Shown in pieces: positions 1 through 13,587 of a DNA stretch of 64,000 nt. The position numbers were made by a program, and so were the translations under genes. This DNA is from Cristatella mucedo. Lineage: Eukaryota > Bryozoa > Phylactolaemata > Cristatellidae. A model generated the notes under the pieces. The model saw only the letters and a list, made by a program, of their open reading frames with translations, had not been told where the DNA came from and made no database searches. The stretch covers positions 13,445,001 to 13,509,000 of the forward strand of contig WPIO01000003.1 of assembly GCA_009760855.2 (NCBI GenBank), written 5' to 3'. Position 1 is the first letter of the stretch; each line of letters starts with the position of its first letter.

Positions 1-654
<654 letters not shown>

Positions 655-655
<1 letters not shown>

Positions 656-824
656 AATAATAATAACAATAATGCACTTGATAAAGCGCCCTCAGAGAAC
701 TCAATCTCTCTCTAGGCGCTTTACATTTGCTGCAAAGGGAAATGCAAGTGAGTGGTGAGTAATATCACAAACAAAATGAATAACATGGTTAGAGGTGGCA
801 TGCACAGGGTCAGCATGCAAATGA
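655..824 (-). mobile_element. L2 3' end fragment
   Basis: It consists of an ATAATAATAA tail, then the terminal hairpin, then 3' UTR text shared with copy A (ATGAATAACATGGTTAG, ATGCACAGGGTCAGCATGC). It is truncated within the 3' UTR. Confidence 0.85.
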
Positions 825-1714
825 CGATGAGCGACCCCGTCCAGCTCGAGTGCCGAAAAGAAGGTTCCAGACAATTCTTTTGAACTGAGTCGTGGCCGAG
901 GTGGACAGGCCAGCCGACATCGATCAGCCGCTCCTTCTCGGAGCAGCGCAGGCCGATGCCACAGGCAGAAATGTCGCGGTCGGTTCATGAGCCTCACCGC
1001 TCGCGCGCTAAGTCCCCATGATCCGACCACAACTGGTGCACCTCTTGCTCACTGCTCGAGGATGAAGTTTTATTCAGCCAAGCAGTTCTTGTTCCCCCAA
1101 AAATTGAGCCAGACCGGCCCCGCGCTACAGTTCAACAGACTCTTGCATATCGCTGCGAAGAGCTTTAACGTCTTATACTGCGCTTTCAGCGAGCAGTTAA
1201 GGAGCTACAGGCTACAGACTCCCAGCTACAAGACTAAAACCCACGACCTGGGTGGTGAAATACGAGCACCGTAAGCGAAGCTAAAACCTAAATTTGATTT
1301 AGAAGGAGAAAATGCATGTACATTTTGGATCCGTTATACCGCTAAAGCGTACTACTCTGGCGGAAATCGCCGACTGAGAACAGCGGACCCAATGATCCAT
1401 TCTCAAGATGGAGGTAGCTTCGCGAAAACCGGCGGACCTCCCGCTGTATGACATTTATGCTCTTGTCAGGAGGATGCATCCTAATTCTTCTGCTTCTCTG
1501 CACTATCTGTGCTACACATTCGGTGGAGATTCCTGCTCAGGCCGCATCTGTACGAGCTTTGATGCTTTGATGCCGTCTGACGTCACGACGGAGCACGAGG
1601 AGCAGCCTGCGGCGGCCCGCCTGCGAGGTAGCGGTCTGCAAGCAGGCGGCAGTTTGCATGGTGAAAGAGGTTCGCGAGGCGGCGGTCCGTAAAACGCGGC
1701 GGTCCGCCAGCTGA
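825..1714. other. No gene recognised
   Basis: Short frames only. A minus-strand tRNA-like fragment (CACGACCTGGGTGG context) lies near 1228-1268. Confidence 0.5.
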
Positions 1715-1903
1715 AGGACGAGCTGTGATGGCACACTAGGTAAGGCGGTTGCTTTCACGACCTCGTTCCCGAGGTCGTGGGTTCGATTCCTGCGGTGGGC
1801 GATTCTTTATCGCCACTGCAAGCGGTGGTGATAGCCGTAAAGGCTCTTCTGTCGCTATACAAAAGAGGCTGCTTAATCAGCTAGGATTTTTTTTTAGGAC
1901 GAG
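1715..1903 (+). mobile_element. SINE-A copy 1, tRNA-headed, with 8-bp target duplication
   Basis: The head reads GATGGCACACTAGGTAAGGCG (A-box-like), then a 10-bp palindrome ACGACCTCG...CGAGGTCGT, then the B box GGTTCGATTCC. The body reads TTTATCGCCACTGCAAGCGG, GATAGCCGTAAAGGCTCTTC and GAGGCTGCTTAATCAGCTAGG and ends in a run of T. Flanking 8-bp duplications AGGACGAG are at 1715-1722 and 1896-1903. Confidence 0.85.
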
Positions 1904-4207
1904 AAGGCGCCGGTCCGCGAAACGGCTGCCTGCTAAACCACAGCGGAGGTCCGTGAGAAGGCAGTAGCGATAGAGGTCACCGAGACGGCGTCAGTGACCG
2001 GCAGCGAGACGACTTCGACGACGGTCAGCGCTGCGACGACGGCGCGTACTACTACGCCGGTCAGCGCTGCGACGCTGGTCAGGGCTTCGACGCTGTGGTT
2101 ATATGTCTTCAAACGTTCTAGAGTTTTATTTCCTGCAATCATGGACACGTACAGAAAAATGTACTCAACCGAAATCACATTTTACTTGTCTAACTTTAAA
2201 CAAGCACAGCTGAACTCGCATTTCAAATTTCACTCTGATACGTCTAGTATTAGCCGCGATATGGAATTTACAAGGCATCGAGCTACACTGATAATGAAGC
2301 TGTATAAAAGTAACAAGAATGCACCTCAGCAAGCTTAACACACGTACCTTGTTCCACCAAGCTTCGACAAGTTGGGATAGGATGCAGAAATCGGAAACTT
2401 TTTATTTGCTGACACGTTGCTTCCGGATTACGTCCGGGTTAGGCGTGGTTTCCACAATCATTTTTTAAATTATGTGGAAGTCGTCAGAGACTTTCAATCT
2501 CGCTTCTAATATAATTGTCTTTCGAAAGGTACCCTAAACAAATATTTGATTGTCGGAACAATTTTGTAAGTATCTTTTTTACATTCCTTCTTCATAGCCC
2601 TACTTGCTGCTGTGATGGTTGTCTGTGATAAAGATGAACGTAAAATAGCTACAACAGTGGAAATGAAAACGGTGTACGAAAATACTCGGTAGAAAATCTG
2701 TACTAGAGCCTGAACGGGCAGGGGAGCCGAAAGTAAAAACGAATCGTGGACGGTTATGCTAGATTTCTGTTATAATCCTGACCAAGTATGGCCTTAATTG
2801 AAGCAGGAGGCATCGAAGTGTTGGCATGCTAAATTGGTCAGATTATGAGGATAATATTTTCACTTCGGGACACTAATACCAATATTGGTCAAGCGTCTGC
2901 AAAGACTGGCACCCGTTACGTACGCCGTGTTCGTGATAAAGGAATCTAAGAATCAGGAGCCGCTGCTTTGCGTTCTTAACACAGCCGTGCTATTTTCCAA
3001 ATAGCCTGGCAAGAGCCTGCAAGAATGCCTGGCTTCTCCAGGGTTTCCCTCGATTGGACCCTTTAGCAGTTTTCTACAGCGCTGCTATTAAAATTTTGCA
3101 TTTGCATCTGCCTGGGACGTGTGAATTCTCCCGCAGGAAAGTTAAATGAAGCAAGAGAAGGAAGCATTTCCAATATGTCAGCTGTTCTTAAAAAACCACC
3201 CGGCACCCTCTTCTGTAATCTTGCAGTGAATCGCTTTTTCAAGCCTGCATTAAATCCGACTGCCGATCTGTAAGTGTGCCTAAGGAATTCACGTTCAATA
3301 TGTAAAAGCCCCTAAAAGGTAGCACGATTATTGACGACGCATGTTTGCCGTGACCAAGACCTGGCTGGAAATCGATTCTCTGCCCTACGATTACCGATAC
3401 CACACAAAACTGGCCTCTATTTCTTTCATTCTCCGAGGCAAATTTGAGCTGCTGATAAGGTAGCCATCGTCGCTCCATCCTCGCTGCCCTCGAAGCAGCC
3501 TTTCGAATCTAATGGACTGAGTCACTCCAAAAACAGGCTGCCATGGTGGCACTAGTCTATTACCCTCACAGGTACGAAGACATAATGTATTGCGGATTTC
3601 TCCGATTTTATTTTAATTTAGCATTCCAAAAAGCATCCCTTTCTTGCATCCGATGATAATAGCATCCATTTACATCGCATAACTGACCCTGCTTGTGCCG
3701 AATTGCTTATATTGCCCGAATCATTTTTCCTCTCGGCTAACACGCACAGCCCCACTAACAATGAAGATCGAACTCGCTCTCGATCGGATTCTCTCCCGAT
3801 TGTATGTTGTCCACCACTACTATTCGTGCAAAATTCTGATCGTCTACTTACACATGGATCTCATCCTCTTAACAGCTGTTGTCTTCTTTCGTTCTAAAAT
3901 GCGTCAGCGAATCGCCAAACCTTAAGACCGCAGACCTTGATTATGTCAGTAACAGCATAGCTTTTTCGCCGCCGCCGCCGCTGCTTAGTCCTCCAACCGA
4001 CATGCCCTCGCTAGTTGAATGCTAAAAAGAGATGCTGACATCCTCTGGATTAGTTTGCTTCTCTGGCTGAATCCGCTGTACTCACTCGACCAAGTGCCCA
4101 TGAGTTTACTGCAGACGTTAACTAGCTTACACAACTAAGCGCGAGTTTGAAAGAAACATACGAAAGATTAGTACAGACTTTGTATTCACAGGCATATGAG
4201 GACTAAT
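1904..4207. other. No gene recognised
   Basis: A GC-rich low-complexity patch at about 1960-2095 repeats GGTCAGCGCTGCGACG twice. The remainder has only short frames without recognisable motifs. Confidence 0.5.
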
Positions 4208-6268
4208 TTAATAATAATAATAATAATAATTCACTTGATAAAGCGCCCTCAGAGAACTTAATCTCTCTCTAGGCGCTTTTCATTTGCTGTAAAGTGAAAT
4301 GCAATTGAATGGTAAGTAAAATCATGCTTGAAAAACAAACGAAATGAATAATATGGTTAGGGGTGACATGCACAGGGTCAGCATGCAAATGTGGTTAGTG
4401 GCAGCATGCACAGTGTCAGCACGCATAAGCACATCAAGGACGAATCACAGGGACCCACTAAATGCTGTCCTAAATAGGTGCGTTTTTAGGTTCCTTTTAA
4501 ATGTGGTCAGGTCAGGGTATGTTCTGACACAGGTCGGGAAGGAGTTCCAGGCTTTGGGAGCATATAAATGCAAGGTCTCCAAAGGATTTAAGGTTTGTAT
4601 GAGGTATTTGTAGACTGTTGGATTCCGAAAAGCAGGTGGTACGATGCTTGGCCTGATGGGGTAGTATATCTGACAGATAGGCTGGAGCCATAGAATGAAG
4701 GGACCTAAATGTGAGCGACAAAACCTTGAAGTCAATCCGTTGCTTGACTTGTAGCCAGTGCAGGTCGGCGAGAAGTGGAGTGATGTGGCAATTGCAACGC
4801 TCACGACAGACAAGCCTAGCTGCAGAGTTTTGCACCAGCTGCAATCGCCTGATCGCACATGCTGGTAGGCCAGTAAACAGTGAGTTGCAGAAGTCGAGGG
4901 GGGATGTCACGAATGCATGGACCAATTTGGACGTGGTATCCTTATCTAAACAAGCCCGAATTTTAGCAAAGTTATGAAGCTGAAAATATGCGGATTTGAC
5001 TGTGGAGCTGATATGGTCGTCTAACTAGAGGTCTCTTTGGAATATGACACCTAGATTTCGAGCTGATTCAACTGGAGATATGCTGGCAGAGCCAATTTTG
5101 AGAGTCAGCCTTTCCAATCTCTGGATCACACTGGGTTTGCCCATGACTAGTAAGTTAGTTTTATCATCGTTAAGTTTTAGAAAATTGGCTGCCATCCATA
5201 TGCGGATGTCTTCAATGCAAGCAGCTAGTGAGTTGAGAGAATTTGAGGTGCTCGAAGGCTGGGAGGGATCAAAGCAAAGGTACAACTGAGTGTCATCCAC
5301 ATAGAAGTGAAAGCCTGGATTGTGCTTGGCAATCACATCAGCAAGAGGGAGAGTATAAACCGTGAAAAGAACCGGACCTAGCACTGAGCCCTGAGGTACT
5401 CCATATTTTAGAGGTACTTCAGATGATCTTTGTCCATTCACGTCAATACTCTGGAGTCTCCCACTGAGATAGGACCTGAACCACTGCAGAGCAGTGCCAG
5501 TGATGCCCAGGCGAGATGAGAGGCGCTCTAGAAGAACTTTGTGATCGATGGTATCAAAAGCTGCCGAAAGATCGAGCAAAACAAGAAGAGACACTCTACC
5601 CATGTCTGCATTCCTAAGTAGGTCGTTGTATACCCGAAGCAATGCTGACTCTGTGGAGTGATTAGCTCTAAAGCCAGACTGGAACTTACTAGCAAGGTGT
5701 GAGGTTTCGATATACGAGTTCAGCTGGTCCGCCACGACCCGTTCGAGTGTCTTTGATAGGAATGGTAGAAGGGAAACTGGGCGGTAGTTGCTCAAGTTCT
5801 TTTGGTCAAGTGTAGCTTTCTTGAGAAGTGGCCTGACTACAGCTTTTTTGAAAGGTGCTGGGACATGACCTGAGGCTAATGACATATTAATTATGTTAGT
5901 TATGCATGGCAGCAGCAGATCAATGCAACGTAGGAGCAGGACAGTGGGAATAGGGTCCAGAGGACTTGTTGTCTTCTTTGATTGAGATACGAACTTTAGG
6001 ACTAGATCACTAGTGACCTGCTTAAATGCAGACATTGAGGTGCAGCCAGGAACCGAGGAACAGCATTCTAGTGGGGAGGTTGTCATCGCAGAGATGAATT
6101 CCCTGATCTTGTCTATCTTCTGGACAAAGAATCGAGAGAAGCGATCGGCTAGATCATCAGGTAAGGAGCTAATCTGGGAACGGTTGAGGAGATGGTTTAT
6201 TGTCGACATCAGCATTTTTGGATTGTGCATCTGTGATTCAACAATGTTTTTATAAAAACTAGACAGCT
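4208..6268 (-). mobile_element. L2/CR1-like non-LTR retrotransposon copy A, 5' truncated
   Basis: The minus strand encodes the linker (FYKNIVESQMHNPK) and reverse transcriptase ([37 protein letters not shown]) followed by the C-terminal domain and a 3' UTR with a terminal hairpin and (ATT)n tail. The main frame runs from 6230 to 5025, where a TCG-to-TAG change stops it; the same frame reopens and runs to 4512. A 5-nt deletion near 4564 then shifts the frame. The endonuclease is missing. It is a dead copy. Confidence 0.92.
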
Positions 6269-6734
6269 ATCTAACCGTCGACCCTTCCCAGCTTTGCTCC
6301 TCATACGACTCACTTACCTCCTTTGCCTGCATCGACAAAATTCAGTCGAATTTGGATGGTCTCTAACTTTTTGAAGCTTAACGAAGACACGAATAATCAA
6401 ATATTTAGGCGGAAGACCTCATCATTTAGATCATTCGGCGTCACTTCAATGACGTCCGCTCGTAATCTCGACGCGCTCTAGCAAAACAACGTCATAGGAT
6501 GAGCGTATTTCCTCCACTTTCAAGTGTGGTTAATTTCAGTAATGAAAATTGCCAAAATGTGTGCCTGCTTATACGAGAGTACGAAAACCAAACTATTCCA
6601 CGCTTTTATTGCATACATAGCGAATAGATTATTCCAATTCCCTTTATTCGAGGCTTCCGGGATGTGCCCTTAATCATCCGCGAAATTGGTACACAACTCC
6701 GCAACTAGTCTCGCCTGTCTTCATCGGCTTAGGT

Positions 6735-7030
6735 GCCAAATTACAACACCTTCCGTCTGAGATTCACTGGCTTTCTTCCAAGCGTCGAATCTACATTCGG
6801 ACCCTCTCGCCGGCTTACAGGTAGCTTCACTTGCTTGCACCAGTCTATCTGGCGGCTTTTTGTTCCGCCAGTATACTCTCGAACCACCAGCTTCTCGGCG
6901 TCCAGACGTCTCACCGTACCTCGTACTAAATTTGAAAATCTTTTGTTGATGGTGCTTTTACTTTGTCCGCATCGAAAGCCAATGACTAGCTTTCGACATA
7001 TGTTACCACCATTATTGACTTTACTTTGCA
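6735..7030 (+). mobile_element. Decayed L2-like relic, C-terminal part of the RT ORF
   Basis: The plus-strand frame gives LPSEIHWLSSKRRIY, then LAPVYLAA, then GAFTLSASKAND-like text. This matches the [21 protein letters not shown] and [13 protein letters not shown] blocks of the better copies. Several stops and shifts are present. Confidence 0.65.
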
Positions 7031-7535
7031 GCATGCAAGGCTCGGCTACATGTGGATCTGCTCCGCGTAGCTTCCCTTCGCCCCAGTGGGGAACTTGTTT
7101 TTGTTCCCGTGTACTTTCCGTGTTTATCTGAGCATGATTCAGTCCGTATTAATAAACAGGGGTTCTACTAACCCGGGTACTAGAGTGTGTTATTGTGCAC
7201 TTTTGTATGCTGATCTAAGCAAGATAATAATGTGAGTGCGTGTGCACGTCTAAGCACGTAACCTTTCTTATCATTAACCCTTGGTGATAGCTTCATTTGC
7301 AAGAAGTTTTAAGTTCCCGGATAGATATGTGGTTTTCTTAGGACGCTCTGCAAACGATTTATTATTATAATTATTGAGGTACTTGATGATCTGATGATCT
7401 TTATTCCTGACGTTTTTGCGATAGGGCACCACCCCCCCCCCCGAGCGTCCAACCATACTACCTCTGGTTTGAGGCTTTCCGCCAGCATCTTTCATGCATG
7501 CATTTGCAAGTACTGACGTCAATATGGTGCCCTGC

Positions 7536-7620
7536 ATTGGCCCAGGAGTAAGGTGCTCGCCTTTTCAAGACCAAGGTTACAGTCTCTAGCCCGGTAGCAC
7601 ATGCAAAGCGCATGCATAGA
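7536..7620 (+). mobile_element. SINE-B head fragment
   Basis: TTGGCCCAGGAGTAAGGTGC, then AAGACCAAGGTTACAG and CCGGTAGCACATGC. Only the tRNA-like head is seen. Confidence 0.45.
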
Positions 7621-7937
7621 GGTTAGGTTCTGCGACCCAAAGCAGCCACAACTCTAATAAATTTGGCTCTGATTTCTAAGTTGGGGTTGGTTTGGGATCA
7701 AAAGATCAACCCGGATTCTGGCAAACCAGACATCCTATCTCCATCCCGCCAATACAAATAGTGCGAGCCACGGTACAATTCACGCTCTCCGTCGGTGGCT
7801 CCGAAGCCGGACCATAAGAATCTATGCATAACGCTCTCGGCCGACCGTCTTATTGTAAAACTTGGATGAATTCAGATGGGTTCTAAATGCGGCCGCTAAC
7901 TTTACGTTCTACGATCTTTGGGCACGAACGGGTAAGT

Positions 7938-7977
7938 TGTAGGTTGCAAATTGCCTTTAGGCAATTTGCAACCTACA
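7938..7977. repeat. Perfect 18-bp inverted repeat with 4-base loop
   Basis: The arm TGTAGGTTGCAAATTGCC and its exact reverse complement are separated by TTTA. No open frame or known element surrounds it. Confidence 0.97.
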
Positions 7978-9466
7978 TCGGGGCGACGATTCTAGCCTTT
8001 CAGCGCCAGCAAAGAACTCGAAAGCTCGCACTCATTGTGCTGCCACAAAGGTAACCACTGCCGTATGGAGGTTACATTATCCCTGCTGGGTCCGCTGGTC
8101 GGCCTACCGACCCGCACCATCGCCGAAAATGCACCGGGCTTCTGGAATTGTTCATAGGGCCCCCTTCGCGAGAGTGTTAACTGATTATGGACTTGCAGTT
8201 GGCAGATTACCGGTCTGGCAGCCCTTTGAGTCCTGAGGGTGGTAGTGAGCTCGGGTTCACGGGCAAAGTGGCCAATTCGAATGGACCGAGGACTTCGTGG
8301 GCAGATATCGAACCCCCCCCCCCAGTCTCGGTTACAGAAATGAGTCATTTGCTGTATGTTTGGGTCACACTCAGCCCTTTGAAAGAGGGAAGGTTATTAT
8401 AAATTAATGTAGAAACACCGACAGCAGGTGCGCTCGAGTCTCTCTGTGACCTTCTTTTGCAGCTTTGCTCAGATTTTCTCTATTAATATGGTTAACATTC
8501 ATTACATTTTCCTTATCATGATCTATCATGATATTCCTTGGCCAAGTAAACAATTTCACTATGTAGCACTACGAACGAAGGTGTTCAATTATTCTATAAC
8601 TGTTGTTATTCTATTATTATTCTATTTTAACGTAACTACTAGAGAATGATTTTGTTCTCACATCTCGGTCACTAATAGATAATCCTACTTTGACTAGACT
8701 CTTGAAGCTGTATTTCTCACCTAGCATAATTCCATGTACATCCAAAAAATCATAATCAATATTGATTTTGGGTAGTTTTCTTTTTAGTTTGGTAATAAAG
8801 CAAGGGCATAGGCGATCAGCAGAAAAAATAACAAGAGCAGTGCACTTTTCTTTCATTAAAACATATTGAGGTGCCTAATCTGTGTTGCTTCCGCAATTTC
8901 AGACATGTTTTATCAGTGTAATGTTAAGGGAAAACGTTAACACGGGATGGGAGTATGCTCTTAAATTGTCTCAAACTTTCGGCACTCTTCGCTGTTTCTT
9001 TATTAGTAAGTGTCTACTGGAACCGTGTGGGATTTGATTCCGAAATGAATTGCCTCCGAGTGCAAGCCTTTGAGGAACATGTTTGCATTATAGCCCTCTT
9101 AGGCGAGAGCAAGAGTAGGAGAACCAAACTTTTGATTAAGACGAGAAGGTAATATCACGTGACCCTGTTTTGGACGAATGCCTTTGCATAAAACAATGAC
9201 CGTACGACACGTACGCACTACACTGCATCACTTTTTCTTGTTATAACAGCAATCCGGAGCGTAAAGTCTGACAGTTTATTACTCTCCGGGACTCGGCGAC
9301 GGCTTTTTTGGTGCCATCGGTGCAAGAGGAATAACTTACTAGAGAACATAGTAAATTGACCTAACGAGAGCCGACTGGAACCCCGCTTTTATTGCGTTAA
9401 AGACGATCAAGCTAGAATTACATACTGTAGCACAGATCAAATTCCCCGGCACGAGCTGCCAGATAT

Positions 9467-9540
9467 TAATGACAATAATGCATTTGCTATAGCGCTCTAG
9501 GATAGCTCAATCTCTTTCTAGGCACTTTAAATTTTCTTGC
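9467..9540 (-). mobile_element. L2 3' end fragment, short
   Basis: ATGACAATAATGCATTTGC followed by the hairpin arms (CAATCTCTTTCTAGGCAC) in diverged form. Confidence 0.6.
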
Positions 9541-10487
9541 TCGGTTTAACGATGCGGACGACCATGTAATATTACTGGCAGCCTTTCTCCACTTGCCCAT
9601 TGATTTGTAGGTTGAGATTTTGAAAAATTTCTCTTACATAACAGCGTTTCAAATCCAAGCTTCACAAGATGCACGAAATCTAACGAAATATGCCCCGTAT
9701 TAAATATTTTTATCTGGATGCATCGAGCGAGCACTCTAGCTTGCTGTGCAGTACAGGTGGATGGCCCGATCGAATCAGTTCTAATTATGGAGCTGCTGAA
9801 CGCTGCTGCTGATCGGCTGAACCCGAAGTGTCACTCCTCTCGCTATCACATCAAGCTGCGTTCAAAGAGACTGCTGGTTGGAGCCTGCACTCGATCACGA
9901 GCAGGTGACTAGAGGTTCACCGTACACGATGGTTCAAGCAGCACATCGTTTTTACTTCGCTATTTGTGTGCGTCACATTAAGTTTCAGCTAAATTTTGCC
10001 ATCTTCTTCGGCCTAAGCTTGTGTGCGTTTTACTTGCGATAAATTAAAGCCTGCGATTTTTTCAAGCATTAACTGGTGAATGGCTTCGTGGAAACGAAGA
10101 ATCTCATTCATTCAATAGAAAATAATTTTAAATCGAATCCTCATAGGGTTCTAAGCCATAGCAACAAAAGCTCCACTGAAGAGCAGAACTCCTAAGACAT
10201 TTTGTGGGTTACGACACCGATGGTAATCATAAGATGCAATAATAAAATGCCTGCTACTTTGCAAGTATAAAAAGTTTTTGAAACCATCGTTTCATCCCTA
10301 TTTGTATTAACTAGTTGTTAGCGTGTTCATTATTCGATCTGGATAAGCACTTTGAAATTGTACGTTAGTCAGAACTTTTGACACAAAGCTGTGTGTGATT
10401 GATTAACAATATCTCTTGAGCGATATATATATCGACATCGGTGCTATTGAAATGGCTCACAGTGTACGTGCGTACTTATGGAACCGG

Positions 10488-10560
10488 AGGCATGTTCGCG
10501 CCCACGATCTTGATCATTTAAGGCGAGCGAGCGCCTTACCCCAGGGCCAAACCAAGACGC
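10488..10560 (-). mobile_element. SINE-B head fragment
   Basis: The minus strand reads GGTTTGGCCCTGGGGTAAGG and ends near ATCGTGGGCGCGAAC. Head only. Confidence 0.45.
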
Positions 10561-11293
10561 AGTTTTAATAGTGTGATCACAGCCACAAATCAAACTCTAA
10601 CTTGCTGGGTGCGCTTAGACTATACAAGTAATTTGATTTACTGTTAACTCCAAGGGCGTTCCCATGAATTGTTCCCAAAGAGGCTGAACTTCTCAAGGGG
10701 GCGACTAAACATTACTTTGTTGCAGCTAGCCAATCGCAACGTTCGATACTACCACTCTGAGAGAACGCCGGTTGCTCGAGGCTACACATAGTTGGCTGTA
10801 CTGAGTGGATGACTATGCTAAGTGGGCCTGGCATCTGCCAAAGTTAGTTAGCATCGCTAAGCTATGGACAGCGATGTAGTCAGAAATTGTTGAAGAAGCA
10901 GAAATTTTTTTGTGGAAAGCTTAACCTTGACGTTGCTCGAACTAGCCAATTATTGTGGGCGGCATACGCCCGGCTTCAGAGGTCTCGAGTTTCTTATCTT
11001 GTTTGGTCTACCCTGAAGACCTTAGCACTATTTAAGGTAGCCACGGCCATATTAAGCTATTTTAAAGCATCAAAAATTTCTATTCTTTTATTTTTTAATA
11101 AATACCAGCGACTTACTATAAGTCTCACCAGTAACATCATTTTAGCCGACCACACAACTCATCAGAATCACTCACTTCGGTGCTATATATTTTAAATATA
11201 ATCTGGATGAGCTTGGACTACCACCACAATAGTCACGTATATTTGATTGAAACTTCTTATCTTGTATCTTCGGCTCAGCCTGTTTGTATGCCA

Positions 11294-11385
<92 letters not shown>

Positions 11386-11395
11386 GGGGGAGGGG

Positions 11396-11460
<65 letters not shown>

Positions 11461-11462
11461 GA
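11294..11462. repeat. (AG)n microsatellite with a G-rich interruption
   Basis: AG dinucleotides over about 165 bp, broken near 11379-11400 by G runs. The long Leu-Ser open frames here come from the repeat. Confidence 0.98.
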
Positions 11463-12040
11463 GCAAGACGTGGTCTTTAACAAAAAGCAGCCACCATCGT
11501 GTGACTAGAAAAATAGTTAATCGAAGGAACAAAACTCTGAAACTAAACATTTGCGACATTAAGGGTACTCTGTATGTGTTTTTCGAATAACATGGACCAA
11601 AAAGAGAGCCATGTAACCAGCATAGGCCACCTCATCTTGGCTGCAATGGCTTGGCTCAGACCAACAAAAAAGATGAGCTTCTAAGCATGCTCCTTCAGCC
11701 TCACTCATTATGAGCATGGGAAAAGGTCAAGGTTAAGTGCCTTGGCAAACAACTAGACTGTCCTGGCTTTCCCTGTCCCTTTTACCATCATGATAGTGAC
11801 GAACAAGGGAAAAAAGGCCTGCATTAAAAATAATCACCCTACCATTAATTTAAATAAGCAGTTTTCCAATGATTACGAGAGTAAAATCTGTTAGCAAGCC
11901 CAAATGGAACTTTCTTGGGAAACAATATTTTTCAAAGGCCCTTTACTGATGCCCCTTCAGCACATACTACAGCAAGCTTCACCCTGTTCAAGCATTATGA
12001 GCATGCTAACATTAATCATTCGATCACGCTTCCTTTAAAG

Positions 12041-12110
12041 CATATGTAAAATGCCTAAACAGAGATTATTTCTCTGATGGCGCTATAAGAATATATCATT
12101 ATTATTATTA
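12041..12110 (+). mobile_element. L2 3' hairpin and tail remnant
   Basis: AAAATGCCTAAACAGAGATT, then TTTCTCTGATGGCGCTATAA, then ATTATTATTATT. Only the last 70 bases of the element remain recognisable. Confidence 0.6.
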
Positions 12111-13587
12111 TTTATGTGTGCTTATAATATGTGTGGTGGTTCAAGTAAAGATATAACTGTTCAAACTGAAAGCAAATGATATACCAACTTGAAAAGCAAA
12201 ACCACCTTTGTTTCGACCAATTGTATATGCTACTTTGGAGAATCTGGAGTACATCCAGCATAAACCTTGCAGGGTTTTATGTGCAGGTTTGTAAACTAAG
12301 ATAGGCGAAGTTATCGTCATGTGTATGCACACAGTGCATAATCCTAGGGGTGAGTCAGAGGAGAATGTGCCTGCTCATCACCCTAATAAGCAAAACTGCA
12401 ATGTTCGAGTGCAGTGCAGTCAAGCATTCACTAAGAAATATAAGATAAAGCTAGAAGGGTATACTAAGACGTTGAAGGGCAGATACAAGAGGACCTAGCT
12501 GGAAGTCATGCGACCGACCATTGGGTACCTAGCATGTGTTACACGGATCGCTTCTCCACCCCCGGATGTTGCAATCCAGCTGCTGGAAAAATAAGCCATG
12601 CACAAAGATCAACCTCAGTCGACACCAAACAGATCTTTACATAAAAGAGTACACGTCTTGTACAAATACTTGTGGTATCTGCTGGATCAGCACACAAACA
12701 CAGACATTACCTAAGAACTATAAGCTCATTAACAACAACAAATTGCATCAGCATGGGTTTGCATTCTAGCAGGACCCAAAGTTGAACTGAGCATAAACAT
12801 GAGCAGGCAAGCCACTGTCACTTTGGCCGTGGCCAAGATGCTGCACTTGGACAGTGGCCCAGTGGCTAACAGATCACGGGCCTGTGATTCCATATCAGCA
12901 CGTGTCTGGCAAGAAAAGCCTTGGCAAGCCCAGCTAGGCTGGCTGCCGATCGGGAGAGCACTTGTTCAGCAGTAAATTCTGATGGTGGCCACTTGATGTG
13001 CTTCACACCACGTCTCCTCTCGTGCTTGATGTGCATGAATATCGTTGGACGGTGGCACGAGGCACAGCTGCTGTTATTACTTCATAGCAGGCCTGCTACT
13101 CCTGCAATGAGCAACGATAATTGAGCAGCACATCGCACTCCATCCATGACGGATTACTCTGATCACGTGGCTTCTTGTGTGCCTTCTGTGCTGAACAGGC
13201 ACTAGGGCGTACAACATAGGTTCGGCAGGCTCCACGAGCTAACTATTCAGCGGTCGACTTTTACAAGCGTAACTGGATTACCACAGCGATGTAGGCCAAG
13301 CAGACTTTTTGCTAAGAGAATAGGATTTGGAACCTAGTGATGCAGAATGTGGTGGGGACCGAGGATTCCAGATTAAGCAGATGGGACACAGCCACCAGAA
13401 CTACCATTGCAGAGAGTTAGGCCACAGCATGGCATGACATTCATACAACGCTAGTGCAAAATCAACAAGCAAGACAGCGCCTAAAAAATAATTCAAAACT
13501 GAGATGCTCTGCATTCGGAATTTGCTAAGCAGAAGGCGTCGAACGAATGGCTTTCAATTTGGATACGCTGATTGATAACAACGTATC

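Larger units (their letters stand above)
7031..13587. other. Intergenic, no gene recognised
   Basis: Apart from the SINE and L2 fragments, hairpin and (AG)n listed separately, only short frames are present. C runs occur at 7431-7442 and 8313-8322. Confidence 0.5.

Noticed and set aside
11172-11559. Leu-Ser-rich frames
   Set aside because: They are translations of the (AG)n microsatellite.
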